Source: Vandiemenella viatica (taxonomy: Eukaryota > Arthropoda > Insecta > Orthoptera > Morabidae). Taken from it: DNA of 64,000 nt. The notes under the pieces are model-generated. The model was not told the origin of the DNA. It saw only the letters and a program-made list of their open reading frames with translations, and did not search any database. Where the stretch lies: assembly GCA_031002005.1 (NCBI GenBank), contig JARYHS010009186.1, positions 186,770,437-186,834,436 of the forward strand, in the 5' to 3' direction. This document shows, one piece after another, positions 43,534-54,714 of this stretch. The position numbers and the translations under genes are program-made. Every line of letters starts with the position of its first letter. Position 1 is the first letter of the stretch.

Positions 43534-44330
43534 ATGTCTGCTTCAATGCATCCAACCAAGGGGCTACACAAGAAAGCGAATAAAGCAGGAGCTAGAAAAA
43601 TAGAAGTAGCATATAGACTAACGCAAAACAGATACAACAGGAAAGCGATCTCCTACAAAGCAAATATTAATCATAATACAACAGTTGTCAACAGAAACAA
43701 TATTCAGCTCGGAATGCCTGGTATTAAATAAGAAAATGGAGATTGCGGAGTTAGAGAGAAAAAAGACGGAAGTCTCAAGGGAAATCTTAGAACGTATAAA
43801 AGGAAAAGAGGTAAAATGAAGATTTATAGAGGTATGCAGAGAAAATTACAGACATAATACACAAGGCTGAAATTTTACGGAAGTCTTACGAAAATGAGTG
43901 ATAGTAGGATGTCAAAAAGAATTTTCAACTACATGACTAAATTAAATGCGACAGCAAAATGGGTTGAGGAAACGAGAAAAGTTTTCGAAAAAGTTGGAAC
44001 CCATCCAGATGAGAGAAAAAATCGAACAGTGTTTCAAGCTAAAATTAATAAATCCAAGGGGTTCCAGGGACAATGTACACAACGGCCAAGACCGCCTGGT
44101 CTGAACAAAGCAGGAACCTTAATGAAAGAATGAAAAAAATCCTGGGAGTATAAGAAAAGGTGAACCAGTTGCTCCCGGTGGTCCAAAGTAAGCCAAATCG
44201 AAAGAAGAATAGGAAATACTTCCTTCTTTCCTGCAACCACAGTATTTTGTAAAATGTATGCCACGCAGTAGTCGTAAACATTTGATGCGGCTGGAGATGT
44301 AGTTGTTATAAATCACTCAGCACCGTGGGT
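43534..44330 (+). pseudogene. LINE C-terminal fragment (CR1/I-like), frameshifted
   Basis: Plus frames give a Lys/Arg/Asn-rich piece (43534-43731), then YAEKITDIIHK, and MSDSRMSKRIFNYMTKLNAT with WVEETRKVFEKVG and NRTVFQAKINKSKGFQ (43894-44100). The run R-M-x-R-x-KRIFNY and W-EE--K---EK-G is a common tail after the reverse transcriptase of insect LINEs. Many stops separate the pieces. The start and end are approximate. Confidence 0.65.
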
Positions 44331-44759
44331 ACATAGTCGCTTCACCGCCATTCATCTATTCATATAAAACGCTTATCTTGGTCAGTGTGTTCTGTCAAGC
44401 GATGAAGCAATGCTGCGACGTCATGCAGTCAGCCGTCGCTGTTGGATTTACAACGGCTAGAGATATTATTCGAAATTATGCCTAATTATGAACACTATTT
44501 AGTTAAGTATCTGTGGCGAACTGAATTGTCAGAACACTGAAATAAAAGTACGTATTTCGTTTAAATCGATATGATAGTTATTAGTTGCTTGTATTCATTT
44601 AATATTCGTTCGATGTAAAAGTATTCGTTAAAATCTTTTGTTTTGATTAGCAATGTTAGCGGCAGTTTTGATAGATTGTTATTACGTTTACAGTTACAGT
44701 TATAAGTTCACAGAATAATAAAATTATATTCACTCCAAAAAATGTCTATAGTGGATCTA

Positions 44760-44873
44760 AATCTAATATGGGATATATAGTTTTATATGCGGCCCGCGGA
44801 GTTATGATCCATTTCCAAAGTGGCCCGCAAGATCATTTTGGGTTGGCCACCCCTGCTCTACAGTATGACTGAC
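44760..44873. mobile_element. 3' end of a hAT-like element
   Basis: GCGGCCCGCGGAGTTATGAT, GTGGCCCGCAAGATCATTTT and the end GTTGGCCACCCCTG match the widespread hAT terminus style CAGGGGTGGCCAAC read in reverse. No left end was found. Confidence 0.6.
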
Positions 44874-44879
44874 TGGTGT

Positions 44880-47280
44880 TGACTTCTATCCACTTTTTCT
44901 CTTTCTGTGATTTTAATTTCTTGTTAACAGCTGTTTATGTTTGTAAATATTGTATCAGAGCCCCATTCGTTAACATTGTACCATTTTCTGTTGTGACTGT
45001 AACCTATTTATAATCAAGAACGAGTAAGAAATTTGAACACCAATAATCAAAAATATGTATAAGAGCCAGAGAAACAAGTAGCTAGAAGAGCGAAAGCTCC
45101 AGTTATTCCATTTTCCATCGATTTAAAGGAATCTAGGAGTGTTCTGAAATCAGTACTACTTTCGAAGTAGCATATCGTGTAGTGGTAGCTAAATATAATA
45201 TCTACCGAATACAGGTGACAGTCTCCCAACCGAACATTTCCATACATAGTAGAGGAGCAGTCCAAGGACTCCTTGGCGCATTGTTTTCTAAACGTCGGCG
45301 CTCTAGCGAATTGATAGCTTTGGAGCAGCATCAACTTCCACAGCTTTCAACCATGTACAAGCAGTTATTCCTTAATGAAACATATTAGATTTCTCTGAGG
45401 GTGTTTTAAGACGTATTGCTTTTCTCATATCAATCATAAATCGCATAGAAAGATAGTAACTGGACTGGAAAGATAAGGATTTTAGTCTTAGTAATGTTTA
45501 ATCTTATAAATAGGAATAAAAGTTTCTTTGCTTCTCTTTCCATGTATCAGGTACTATCTGCTTTAAAAACTAAATCCAATGGTTCGTTTTGAATATTTAT
45601 TTCATTTCATTTACCCTAAAAAGGCCGCGACTTAACACCACTTATAACAGGAATAGCTATGTCACTCATCTGGCATTCTCTGATCTCATCAACAATAAGA
45701 AGCGAAATCTTCCTTTTACTTCTGAAATTCCCTCCTCCCTCCCAATGCAGGCCACATCAATCAAAACAAAATGCGAATTTGCAGGCTGCCGCCCATTCAG
45801 GCCTACATTTCCAAAGGACATCAATGGGCGATAAGTTTAACGTCCCCATTCGACGGACAGCCGTCAACAGTGCCATGCCCTCACTCAATCAGCAGTGTGG
45901 AGAGGACCTTGTGCATCCTGCAAGCCAAGTCCTGATGTTGAAAATTTCTTTCATCACCAGGACACGAACCAGCTAACGCCGTCTCAGACGCCGGGCACTA
46001 TCATAGTGATGCAACTAACTGAGACAACGTTGTTTATCAGTAAGTTATTAATTACTGGTGCAATTATATCAATTAGCTATTTTTCTAAGGTAGGACTAAC
46101 AAACGCTGAGTCTAGCCGCCACTACAGCTGAAATAGTCCGATAAATTGGTGTAATTCAGATTATTAAAATTTAAATGCTGCAAATATCCACCTGCCTTAG
46201 AAATACACGCAAATACAACAAAACCTATAAGAAGTACTGCGCTGCCGAGCAAGGAATATCACACACCCGCATAATCAGAATAATTTTAAACTATCTTATA
46301 TTTCAAAAATCCCTGGTCGGAAAACTGTCAACCACCTATTATCCTTTATCTGAGAGAAAATGAAATCACGACGCGATGAGCAAATCTGCAAGACAATGGG
46401 CTATAATCATAAAATCGATCATGAAGCTCACACGTCAATACATAAGCTACCAATTACTTTTTGTCGGTGCGCTGTGAAAGAGTACGAGAAGGCACTATAT
46501 ATGAGGCAACACTCAAAGTACACCAGCTGCTGACAGAACAATTCTGATTTTTTTGACCGGTGCTGGAGCTCATTTCTGAAGTTCAAACACGTTAAAGAGT
46601 GACTCTTTGAGATATTATATACTTCTGTCATTCTTATTCGCTACCAAAGATCGTACAGATGTACTCAGAAGGTAACAGGATGAGACCGCTTTCTTACAAC
46701 GCGAAAAAAGAACCCTAACTAAGGACAGCTTCGATGTTTAGACGTTAGGAAGAGTAGCTAAGATAGTCTACACGGTTCCTCAAAATACTACATTGCAAAA
46801 TGAATCATAAAACTATGTTCGATTTTAAGCTTTTAAAGAATTTTATAGTTTTTTGACCCACTGTGCCAGCTTTGAGAATATTCACCATCAAGTTTATCTG
46901 TTATCGCAGACTTGAGCGCCATGTACCACAAGTACCGTGAAAATAAGGGGGATGCATCGTCTATTTCTTAAAATTTCGTATTATTTCTTGGCCGTTCTTT
47001 AGAGCTTGTAGCCACCTAAAATTTGACTCCACGGCTCAACAATATGAAATTCTGAGACTGTGCACGGCTAGACATGGACACCATAGGCACCCTGGCAGCT
47101 AACAGAATAGTGCCATCTGATATTTCAGCCACAAGTAAATTTTACTATTCTTTTCTCCTTATTTAACGTAATTTGAGTTAAGTAAACCTCGAAATGAAAC
47201 AGATAAGACTAACTATAAATTTTTATGCTTTATAATTTTTATATTTATACACAAAACATTGCGAAGAAATTTCTTCTCTC
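44880..47280. other. No recognised gene
   Basis: Unique sequence. A patch at 45940-46010 (ACACGAACCAGCTAACGCCG) loosely resembles a reversed tRNA-like SINE head but could not be confirmed. Confidence 0.45.
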
Positions 47281-47290
47281 CAAAAGAATC

Positions 47291-47514
47291 TTCTTTTCTT
47301 TTTTTACTTACGGCTTTACGCCTTGTCGACTTCGAGATCTTTAGAGACGGAATAGGGTTGGGGCAAGGAACGGGAAGGAATTCGGCCAAGGCCTTTTTAA
47401 AGGAAGCATCCCAACATTCGCCTGGAGTGATTTGGGAAAACCATGGAAAACCCAAATCTGGCGTCCTCCCGAATGCGAGGCCAGAACGTTAACCGTTCAC
47501 CCATTACGCTCGGT
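47291..47514 (-). mobile_element. SINE family A copy lacking the B box
   Basis: Body, tail and 5' head are present, but the plus strand goes from CCCAAATCTGG directly to CGTCCTCCCGAATGC. About 25 bp holding the B box (GATTCGAACC) are deleted. Flanks CCAAAAGAATC (47280-47290) and CCTAAAGGAATC (47515-47526) look like a decayed duplication. Such a copy should not be transcribable by polymerase III, so the deletion probably followed insertion. Confidence 0.88.
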
Positions 47515-47637
47515 CCTAAAGGAATCGACCAGCCAAACATAACGCACAGCCTGTATAAAGTTCTGCACACAGAATGAATTAATCCTATTCAATTCAGTCG
47601 TAAATTCTCGTTACTGGCGTGGGTTCTCTCTCAAATT

Positions 47638-47698
47638 TCCGTCTCTAAAGCCCTCGCTGTTACGAGACGTTAAGCAGTTTAAAAAAAAAAAAAAAAAA
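47638..47698 (+). mobile_element. 61-bp 5'-truncated SINE A tail with target-site duplication
   Basis: Only TCCGTCTCTAAAGCCCTCGC, TGTTACGAGACGTTAAGCAG and a long A run remain. TCTCTCAAATT flanks it exactly (47627-47637 and 47699-47709), so it inserted as a truncated reverse transcript. Confidence 0.93.
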
Positions 47699-47709
47699 TC
47701 TCTCAAATT

Positions 47710-48730
47710 GGGATCCTACACAACTGCCTAGTTAGGCAGTGCGTCTAAGAGCTCTTCTCATCATGGAACTTTATAAACCTTCGATTGCCAAATCATTAAA
47801 AGACTAATTATCGTCTTGGCCAGAATTGAGCAACTGTAGATGCCTTTACTTTTCCTGGTTTCAGGAAACAAAACTATGGACGAAACTCGTACTAAATAAA
47901 CAAAAATTACAACAGTTGTATTGACCCTTCACTAACTAGTATTTTCCCCCTGCTTCACCCACGCGGATCTAAGTATGAGAAACAATTCGTTTGCCTTTGG
48001 TTTTCTTCTATTAGCAAAGAATAATTGTTGGTAATGTAGTATCTTTATAAACTTTACCGTCAATTAAAATCCATAATTTCGTTACTCATATTGGAGTGTT
48101 AATCGTTGAGTAATGGTTTGATTAACGTTTTCATGTATTAAACGTACTATACTTTATAAAATTGAAGAAATAAATAACCATAATATAGTCAAAGGGTAAA
48201 GTATTCATCTCTGTTGTAGCGTAATCTTTAATGGTACCTTGTAAAGGAGGTTTATCCGACATGCAGTGTGATTTGTGGTGCCAACCTTTTCTCGGTACGA
48301 AAAATTTATAATTTCTTGCTCCGTTTTCTCGGTCACACAGAGCATTGAGATATACAGCCGATTTTAAGCTAGGCCGTAAGCTTTCAAGCCATGAAAACTA
48401 CATCTAGATTGGTTCGGTAGTCTTGGCGCGCAGCCTGCTTACAGATTTATAATGGTACGGATAATTTATCATTAAAACTGTGGATATTTAGTTCTGAATT
48501 TGAGTTTATGTATTCCTGAATCGCGAATATAGTACTGAGACTGCGAACATCACGTCAAACTTCATATTTCGTTAGTATAAGCTGTCTCTTGGTCCAAATA
48601 ACACGTGTTTGATATTTTGGTAAATGTGTGACGGATATGAAACATATCTAGAAGAAATGTTAAGCAATCTTCAATTCTATCACTAGCTTTAAGAATGTGT
48701 AAAAACACTGATTTCATATGCGATAAAATA
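47710..48730. other. No recognised feature
   Basis: AT-rich unique sequence. Confidence 0.5.
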
Positions 48731-48736
48731 CTTAAT

Positions 48737-49401
48737 CCATGGAGGAAAGAAATATATGGAGACGACGGACCTTCACCACGCATTGAAGTGACGCCTTGCG
48801 GAGAGGAGTGGGGAGGCGTGGCCGCCATATGGACACGGAATATGCACAAAACCTCAAGGGGACTCTAGGATAAACGTGACGCCGCAATCTGATGATGGAT
48901 TATTATGTAACTCGATGAGACAAATAAAAAATGAAGAATAAAATTTTTTGATATCCCGCTTAGTTTTCGAGATAATCTATCTCAAATGTGAGATATTTTT
49001 TGTTGAAATTCAGAAGAAATAATTGGTCAAAGTCAAATTTGATAATGGATTCTTATTTAAAAAGAAAAGACAAATAAAAAATTTTAATATCTTGCCTAGT
49101 TCTCGAGATATACTGTCTCAAAAGTGACGTGTCTTGAGTTGAAATATAGAAGAAACATTTCGCAAAAAGTCAAATTTGATAATGGATTCTTATGTAACAC
49201 GACGAAAAAAATCGAAAATAAAGAATAAAAGTTTTCGATATCTTGCTTAGTTTTCGGGATATACTGTCTCCAAACAGCAATTGTATGGATACGTAATATG
49301 GCTGCCGCCACCACTGCGCATGCGCAGTATCAGCCGAGAGTTTAGAGGCGGCGTCACAGAATAAGCGTTATTTCGTCTCCATATATTTCTTTCCTCCATG
49401 G
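48737..49401. mobile_element. 665-bp DNA transposon with perfect 29-bp inverted repeats and CTTAAT duplication
   Basis: The 29 bp at 48737-48765 (starting CCATGGAGGAAAGAAATATA) are the exact reverse complement of 49373-49401. CTTAAT is directly repeated at 48731-48736 and 49402-49407 and contains TTAA. GC-rich subterminal sequence (GGAGAGGAGTGGGGAGGCGT; ACTGCGCATGCGCAGT, a self-complementary 16-mer) frames an AT-rich core of three tandem repeats. No transposase is encoded, so it is non-autonomous. The superfamily is unassigned. Confidence 0.9.
48889..49275. repeat. Three tandem units of about 140-150 bp inside the 665-bp element
   Basis: Units begin GATGATGGATTATTATGTAA (48889), GATAATGGATTCTTATTTAA (about 49039) and GATAATGGATTCTTATGTAA (about 49178). 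Each contains a GATATC(T/C)(T/C)GC(T/C)TAGTT box, CGAGATA, CTGTCTC and CAAAGTCAAATTT or the like; the third unit is cut short by the element's right subterminal region. Confidence 0.85.
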
Positions 49402-49409
49402 CTTAATCA

Positions 49410-50655
49410 GGAAATAACAGTTGACTGCTTAGTAATATATTAGGTTTCTGGCAGGCGGCGCCAGCGGAGACCGTTTTGAATTCCAACATTTCCTGGAATT
49501 CAGTACTGATAGCTCAGTGCTAAGGGCATGTGGGGAATTGGAAATGATTTAAATGAAACCTTAATACGGACCAATTTTGTTTCCGGAAGTGGGGCTTTAC
49601 CGTGATTGCGTGGCCATTAATGGAAAGTTTCGTTGCAATTTCTGCTGAAAATTAAATCTTCTCGAAAGATCTGCTACGTGGACTTCGATCTCTATTGCGG
49701 CTGAATCGGTTCATACAACGGAAATTATTACAGGCTGACAGCACAGAAAGGTAAGTTGTGTATTTATGACTTAATCTCCGCTTGGGTTTAGTGACTGAAG
49801 TTCATGACTGTATTTGTAAATGCACTGTATTACTTCATTCGAAGGTAGTAACAAATACATTTTGCGTGAAAGAAACCATAAGTACCATGATGGCAAAACA
49901 CTGTGGTATTAGTGTTTCTTAAAGCACGTATTGTTTATTTACTTCTTTCAAAAAAAATTAATAAACAGCGTTCTAATGCTTTCCTACAACACACGAGAAC
50001 AGGATACCGCTAGAACCTAGGAGCAGATATTTGGACATTTCACTGAGCAGCCAATCTCACAGATGAAAGAAATTACAAACAATAATTCTGTTACAAATAA
50101 TATATCTGTATTAATTTTTTTTCTGATGAAGCCGTTACCTGCTTTCAATTTTAAGTCTACAAAGAGGTCTAAATTTCGATTCTTATTATTTCTTCCTGCT
50201 TCAATAATACTTCCAGACAAGTTTGTAATGTTTTCAGCTACGAGTCTTATCCAAGTGAGAATACGAATTTCATTTTAGTTTTGGTTCTAGTATATTCGCG
50301 GGATTGTGATGTGACAGCAGGGTAGGTGGTTTCCTTATTTATTGACGGTCTGCAGTAGCGGAAAAGTTTCAAACACTAATATCCTTGATCCACACAGTGG
50401 AAAAATTTATGGCGCAATCCACCATGAATTTAAAGCAGTGGAGCTACACGATGGATAGCTCAGAATTCTCCGGTAAATTTAGCATGCTTTTGGATTTACC
50501 TTATGAGATAAGACAGAGCAAACTGTTGGAAATCTACATAGGATTTTAGCGGTGTACTGTAGTGGAGATCGCAAAACAACTTTCCGCTGCGCTAGGTAAT
50601 GTCGTCATAACACTGCGGCAGTCAATCGTAAAACGCATTATTTTGAAACTAATTA
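49410..50655. other. No recognised feature
   Basis: Unique sequence, partly GC-richer at 49450-49700. No repeat or coding signature. Confidence 0.45.
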
Positions 50656-50664
50656 GGTTGGAAT

Positions 50665-50864
50665 CAGGGCCGGCGTTAGTGGCCGCTGATGGGGGGCCAT
50701 ATCACTGGCTGTAGGGGCCCCCAGGCCAAGAATCCGCCCAATGCGCACGGCAAGTTGTAGGACTAAAAAAAAAGTCGCCCATTTGGCCTGAGGGAGGGCC
50801 CCAACCGATGAATTCCACAGGCCCCCCAACCGGTTACTTGACTGCTAAGAACGCTTACCCCCTG
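50665..50864. mobile_element. hAT-like GC-rich MITE, right end atypical
   Basis: It starts CAGGGCCGGCGTTAG, the reverse complement of the right end of the 39244 element. It shares TAGGGGCCCCCAGGCCAAGA and CCCATTTGGCCTGAGGG with that family. The possible right end, TTACCCCCTG, does not mirror the left, and no target-site duplication is visible, so the 3' part is deleted or rearranged. Confidence 0.65.
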
Positions 50865-50869
50865 GACAA

Positions 50870-51485
50870 GCATGCTTTCCTAACTGGTTCTAGCGACGTT
50901 AAGATACTTCGGAAAGGGGTTCCAGCAGAGTTATGCGGGTCCAGAGAGTATTACAACGTAATTACTGCTTGAAAATAATATGTCACGCAGAGGAAGGTTG
51001 TTGTAGCAGTTCTAGCGACCTGCAGTAATTCGGGATTTTAGTTAGACGTTTATACCGAAATCAGTTTTAAAAAAAGGCACAAATAAAACCTTTTCATAAG
51101 TCGAACAGCTTTTTTAGACTAGCAGCTGATTTAATACATCAGTCAGAAACATTTGGAAATCTTACTAGCATGACCAATTTAAGAAGTATCTAAATAGCGT
51201 TACTCAATCAACTAATGTTGAAGTACATAAGGAACCGCTATTGTGGTCTTTACTCCGCCCTGACTCAAAATAAGCTTGTAATCAATAACATTGCGATGCC
51301 ACAGTTTTGGATCGTCAGACAACCCGGAGTTCTTTCGCATATCTTCAGTTGAAACGTGGGAAGTACCCCAGAATAGTAGTAGTGTAGTGGTACTATAGTT
51401 GGAACTGCTCAATGCAACTAAACTAATGATATCACTAATGTGACACTCATGAAAACGTGATTTAAAAAACGAATACTTAAGTGTT
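50870..51485. other. No recognised feature
   Basis: Unique sequence with no convincing coding signal. Confidence 0.45.
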
Positions 51486-51489
51486 CGTG

Positions 51490-52100
51490 CCATATGTTAT
51501 CCTGCGGATTTTGTTTAATTTAGTTGCGATGTACCGCACGCTCCAGTGGGAATTTGTTCCAAGTACGATCCAGTGGGAATTCGTTACAATCCCTGACACT
51601 CTTATCTCGGAAAGAAAATCTTCACACAGCTTTATGCCTGAAATAGATTGCCAGCTTTCATCTCTTCCATACATTACTTTCAATTCTTCCACTGATATCT
51701 TTCCACACCCCGTCATTAATATACGCCTTGTACACTCCCATAACTCTCTTCACTCTTGCTGTCTTCAAATTTATCCTATTCTAGCTCCTTTATCATATCA
51801 GTTACTCTGTTCTACGGTAATTTCCAGAGACAATTTAAGTAGCCCTCCTTTTCACCTCCTGTATTTTATCACCAAAATTTGAGTGCCATACTACACCACC
51901 ATATTCAAGCAATGGTCTGACCAAAGTTTTGTAACCCAGTTCCCTTACTTCTCGGGTACATCTTCTCATCAGTGATCGTGCCTGCGTTGACTGTGGTACA
52001 TGTAGAGCTTTCATCCATATAAAATGATGACTCCAGGAAAGCGATATTTTTGAATGCAAAGTAGACCAAAAATTAAAACTAATTTCCTGATGACTCATAC
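51490..52100 (-). pseudogene. LINE reverse transcriptase C-terminal fragment
   Basis: The minus frame 52098-51835 reads SLMRRCTREVRELGYKTLVR, PLLEYGGVVWHSNFGDKIQE and VKRRAT, nearly the same as the 4-kb LINE. Beyond 51835 the homology continues through stops and shifts (GNYRRTE, KELE, GSVQGVY). It is the same family as 4055-5165, more decayed and 5'-truncated. Confidence 0.85.
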
Positions 52101-52185
52101 TGTACCACAGAACATCAGAGTTTATCCATGTCCACGCTGCATTTCAAACGAACCACACCAGCATTAGAAAATTAGAACTTCTACC

Positions 52186-52332
52186 CAGTGACGTAGCTAG
52201 GTTAACAAGGGCCCCAGTGCCAAAAAAATATTTTGCGCCTTGAGGCCAGTTGGGCGACCCTTTTTTTTTGCTTTAGGGGCCACTAAGCTGTGCTTGGGGG
52301 CACCGCCTAACCCTCCGATAGCTACGCCCCTG
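52186..52332 (+). mobile_element. 147-bp hAT-like MITE
   Basis: It starts CAGTGACGTAGCTAGG and ends ATAGCTACGCCCCTG. The interior has GGGCCCCAGTGCCAAAAAAA, TTGAGGCCAGTTGGGCGACC and a T run. It is the same family as 39526-39786. CTACC stands on both sides but a full 8-bp duplication is not visible. Confidence 0.8.
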
Positions 52333-52339
52333 CTACCAC

Positions 52340-52940
52340 ATTTACAATGTTCACTGTACCGCAACCAGAAATGTAATCATTTCTTTTTCGTTCGTGTTTA
52401 GATCGCGCAGAATGCGTCGTGGATATGAACGTAAATATCACATATTTTTTTTAGATTTATTTACGAAGATTTATGGTTAGCCTATAGACACTGAGAAAAG
52501 GTTAATAAAGCACATTATTAAATGACACTATCACAATTTTATTAATGACTTACACAACGTTGTGTGAGAAGTATTAGCACAAAGCATGGAGTAGCAAGGA
52601 ACCCCAGCTGCTAGGCAGAAAAGTTTCCAGCATTCATTTCGGCAGAAAGCTCAACACACTGCTCTATTTTGTCTGTGGGGGATGGGGAGAGTTGGAATGA
52701 CCATTACGGCCCTCAGACTGCATGCCAGTCTGCGGTTCGGAGCAAAAGCAAATGGAACTACAGACGGCTGACCACAAGGCCTTCTGCTACAGCAAACACT
52801 TTCGGCGGGTGACCACTATAACCAGGTTTGCATATCCGAAAAGCAAAGTGCTCAGTAGGTAACTTGTAATCTACCACAAACAGAAAAGTACCACACAGGG
52901 AGGAATCCTCAAAGCAGCGACGTCATTTTAGCTGTAAATA
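52340..52940. other. No recognised feature
   Basis: Unique sequence. Confidence 0.45.
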
Positions 52941-52945
52941 TATTT

Positions 52946-53158
52946 AGACCGTTCGTGGTGGATGAGTGTTAGCGCTCTGGCTTCGCATTTCGGAGGATGT
53001 GGGTTCGAATCACCGTCCGGCCATCCAGATTTCTAGAAATCACTCCAGCCATTCAAAAATTCATGCAGAATTCCTTCCCGTTCATTTCCCTAAGCCCTTC
53101 CCCCGCCTTTAATGACCTCAACGTCGAGGAGGCGCAAGACCATAAAAGGAAAAAAAAA
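52946..53158 (+). mobile_element. SINE family A copy, tail variant 2, internally deleted
   Basis: Head CCGTTCGTGGTGGATGAGTG, B box GGTTCGAATCACC, then CATCCAGATTTCTAGAAATC, where the CATGGTTTCC segment is lost. The tail is CTTTAATGACCTCAACGTCG and AGACCATAAAAGGAAAAAAA. Confidence 0.85.
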
Positions 53159-53309
53159 TGTATTTACGGTGAGGAAGAAACATTAATTTTTCTAAATAAA
53201 TATCTACAAGAAAGTAAATAACAACAATACCAACAGTTTGTGTTTAAATAGACACAGACAGCTGAGTAGAACTGCTGCTATCGCATGAAGCATGTGCGCT
53301 CAGATCACC

Positions 53310-53652
53310 GGGAGCGTCCATATACTACTGGCTCGGACTAGGGAGTAGGGGAAGGGGTGGGCTGGAAAGCTAAGCTGGGATACGTGGGAGGAGTGGGAGG
53401 TTGCGAACCAGACCACGTAGCTTTTCATTCACATTATATGTCACAGTTAAAATGAGATATAGAACACTCGACACCATGTGAATATAACTTTCCATCATTT
53501 AATTATCTCTCTATGTAATTTACGATAGTCTGACAAGAGAAAACAGTACAAAATGCTTTCTGGAATCAACAGGAAAAAAATCAAAAGCCACACAGGGCTA
53601 GGTGGGGGGAAGAGGGGTTCAAAATGGAGCTACGTGGTTTATGGACGCTCCC
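53310..53652 (-). mobile_element. MITE, inverted copy of the 18440 element
   Basis: Read on the minus strand it starts GGGAGCGTCCATAAACCACG and carries the same core as 18440-18829 (CAGACTATCGTAAATTACAT, GATAATTAAATGATGG, CTCATTTTAACTGTGACA). The plus-strand left end is GGGAGCGTCCATATACTAC. The flanks are not an obvious TTAA, so they have decayed. Confidence 0.8.
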
Positions 53653-53659
53653 ATGGAAC

Positions 53660-54065
53660 TAATCCCCACGACGTCGACGATCAATAAAACCCAATGCAAA
53701 AAAAAGCATAAAATTTAGACAAATTATAGGGGCTAAAATAATTATATGGAGTTTAGTGAGGGGCTAAGGAAAAGATTTCCTTTAAATTATATTTATGGGT
53801 ATCAAATGAAAGCCTACAATCTGCCAATCACCACAATTTTTGGATTTTATTTCTTTCGCGATTAGTGGAAACTCGTGCAGAAAAACCATTACAAATGTAC
53901 CATTTCGTTCCTCCTTTATTTCCAAAGCTACTGATCCAAAAAATATTAAGATTTACAGTGATATGTAGTCTGCCAAAATTTAAAGGAAAACTATAGACAT
54001 CTTTGTGTAGTTTACAGTATTCACAAAACAACTGAATGAGTCTTCTTTTCTCAACCATCTTTTAG
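53660..54065. other. No recognised feature
   Basis: AT-rich unique sequence. Confidence 0.45.
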
Positions 54066-54069
54066 CAGC

Positions 54070-54330
54070 TTTTGGGGCCTGTTGCCTTTGATGAGTTTAA
54101 TTCGTCTTTTGCATGGGGGGCTTTGGTTTACGGCCGCCTGCCCTTGCTGACTCCAAGCACTTTATATTTATTTCCAGGTCGCTGTAATGGGAGAAGAGTT
54201 GTCATTGTCTGTGAAACGACTACATATTCGATGTGTGATAAGTGTATTTTTTTGCTTGTGAAATGTATTGTCTGAGGAGGAGATTGGGGGCCGTCCCAGA
54301 ATTTACCTTGTTGACTGTGGAAAACTTCCT
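54070..54330 (+). mobile_element. Repeat family D, longest copy; possible piggyBac-like Cys-rich C-terminus
   Basis: The plus frame reads GRLPLLTPSTLYLFPGRCNG, RRVVIVCETTTYSMCDKC and IFLLVKCIV before a stop. A G-R-x3-L-x-P-S/P-T stretch followed by paired cysteines (C...C...C..C...C) is how the C-terminal cysteine-rich domain of piggyBac transposases looks. Cys positions in the 34540 copy agree (VCETCNYFLCEI). This is consistent with the TTAA-type MITEs in the window. The fragment is short and the link is an inference. Confidence 0.4.
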
Positions 54331-54519
54331 AAAATCCACGTTCAGGACGACCGCTACGCGGGGGCCTGAGTTCAGTCTCCCCGATCAGCACAGACACACC
54401 GGCGGCTAAAACAACTAAATGAGTAATTCTGAGAGATTTGATACTTCAGCTGATTTTTGTTTAAATCTCTTTTATCTTTATATTGAGGTTTTCAAGAATC
54501 TGGGGAAAAATACTGTAAA

Positions 54520-54710
54520 ACTTAACTTAGTCCACAACCCGAAGGTTGGTTGGAACCTCCCGAAGAAGACATACTAAGCCAGTAGGACGGCCAGTTCATT
54601 TCCTCTGGGACCTACAGTTCAAAGTGGAATCCGAACCACAGAGCATCCTGGCATAGATCATATGATCAAACACATCTCTAAAAATTCCTGCGCCTGCCGG
54701 AATATGTCTT
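54520..54710 (-). mobile_element. SINE family C copy (related to B)
   Basis: CCCGAAGGTTGGTTGGAACC, CGGCCAGTTCATTTCCTCTG and GGAATCCGAACCACAGAGCA pair with 35660-35860. Confidence 0.6.
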
Positions 54711-54714
54711 GAAA

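Noticed and set aside
45659..45976. Overlapping ORFs of 81-105 codons as a gene
   Set aside because: Low-complexity translation, no domain, and overlapping frames of similar length.
48889..49275. CRISPR-like array
   Set aside because: Three diverged units of about 150 bp without short identical repeats and unique spacers, inside a eukaryotic transposon.
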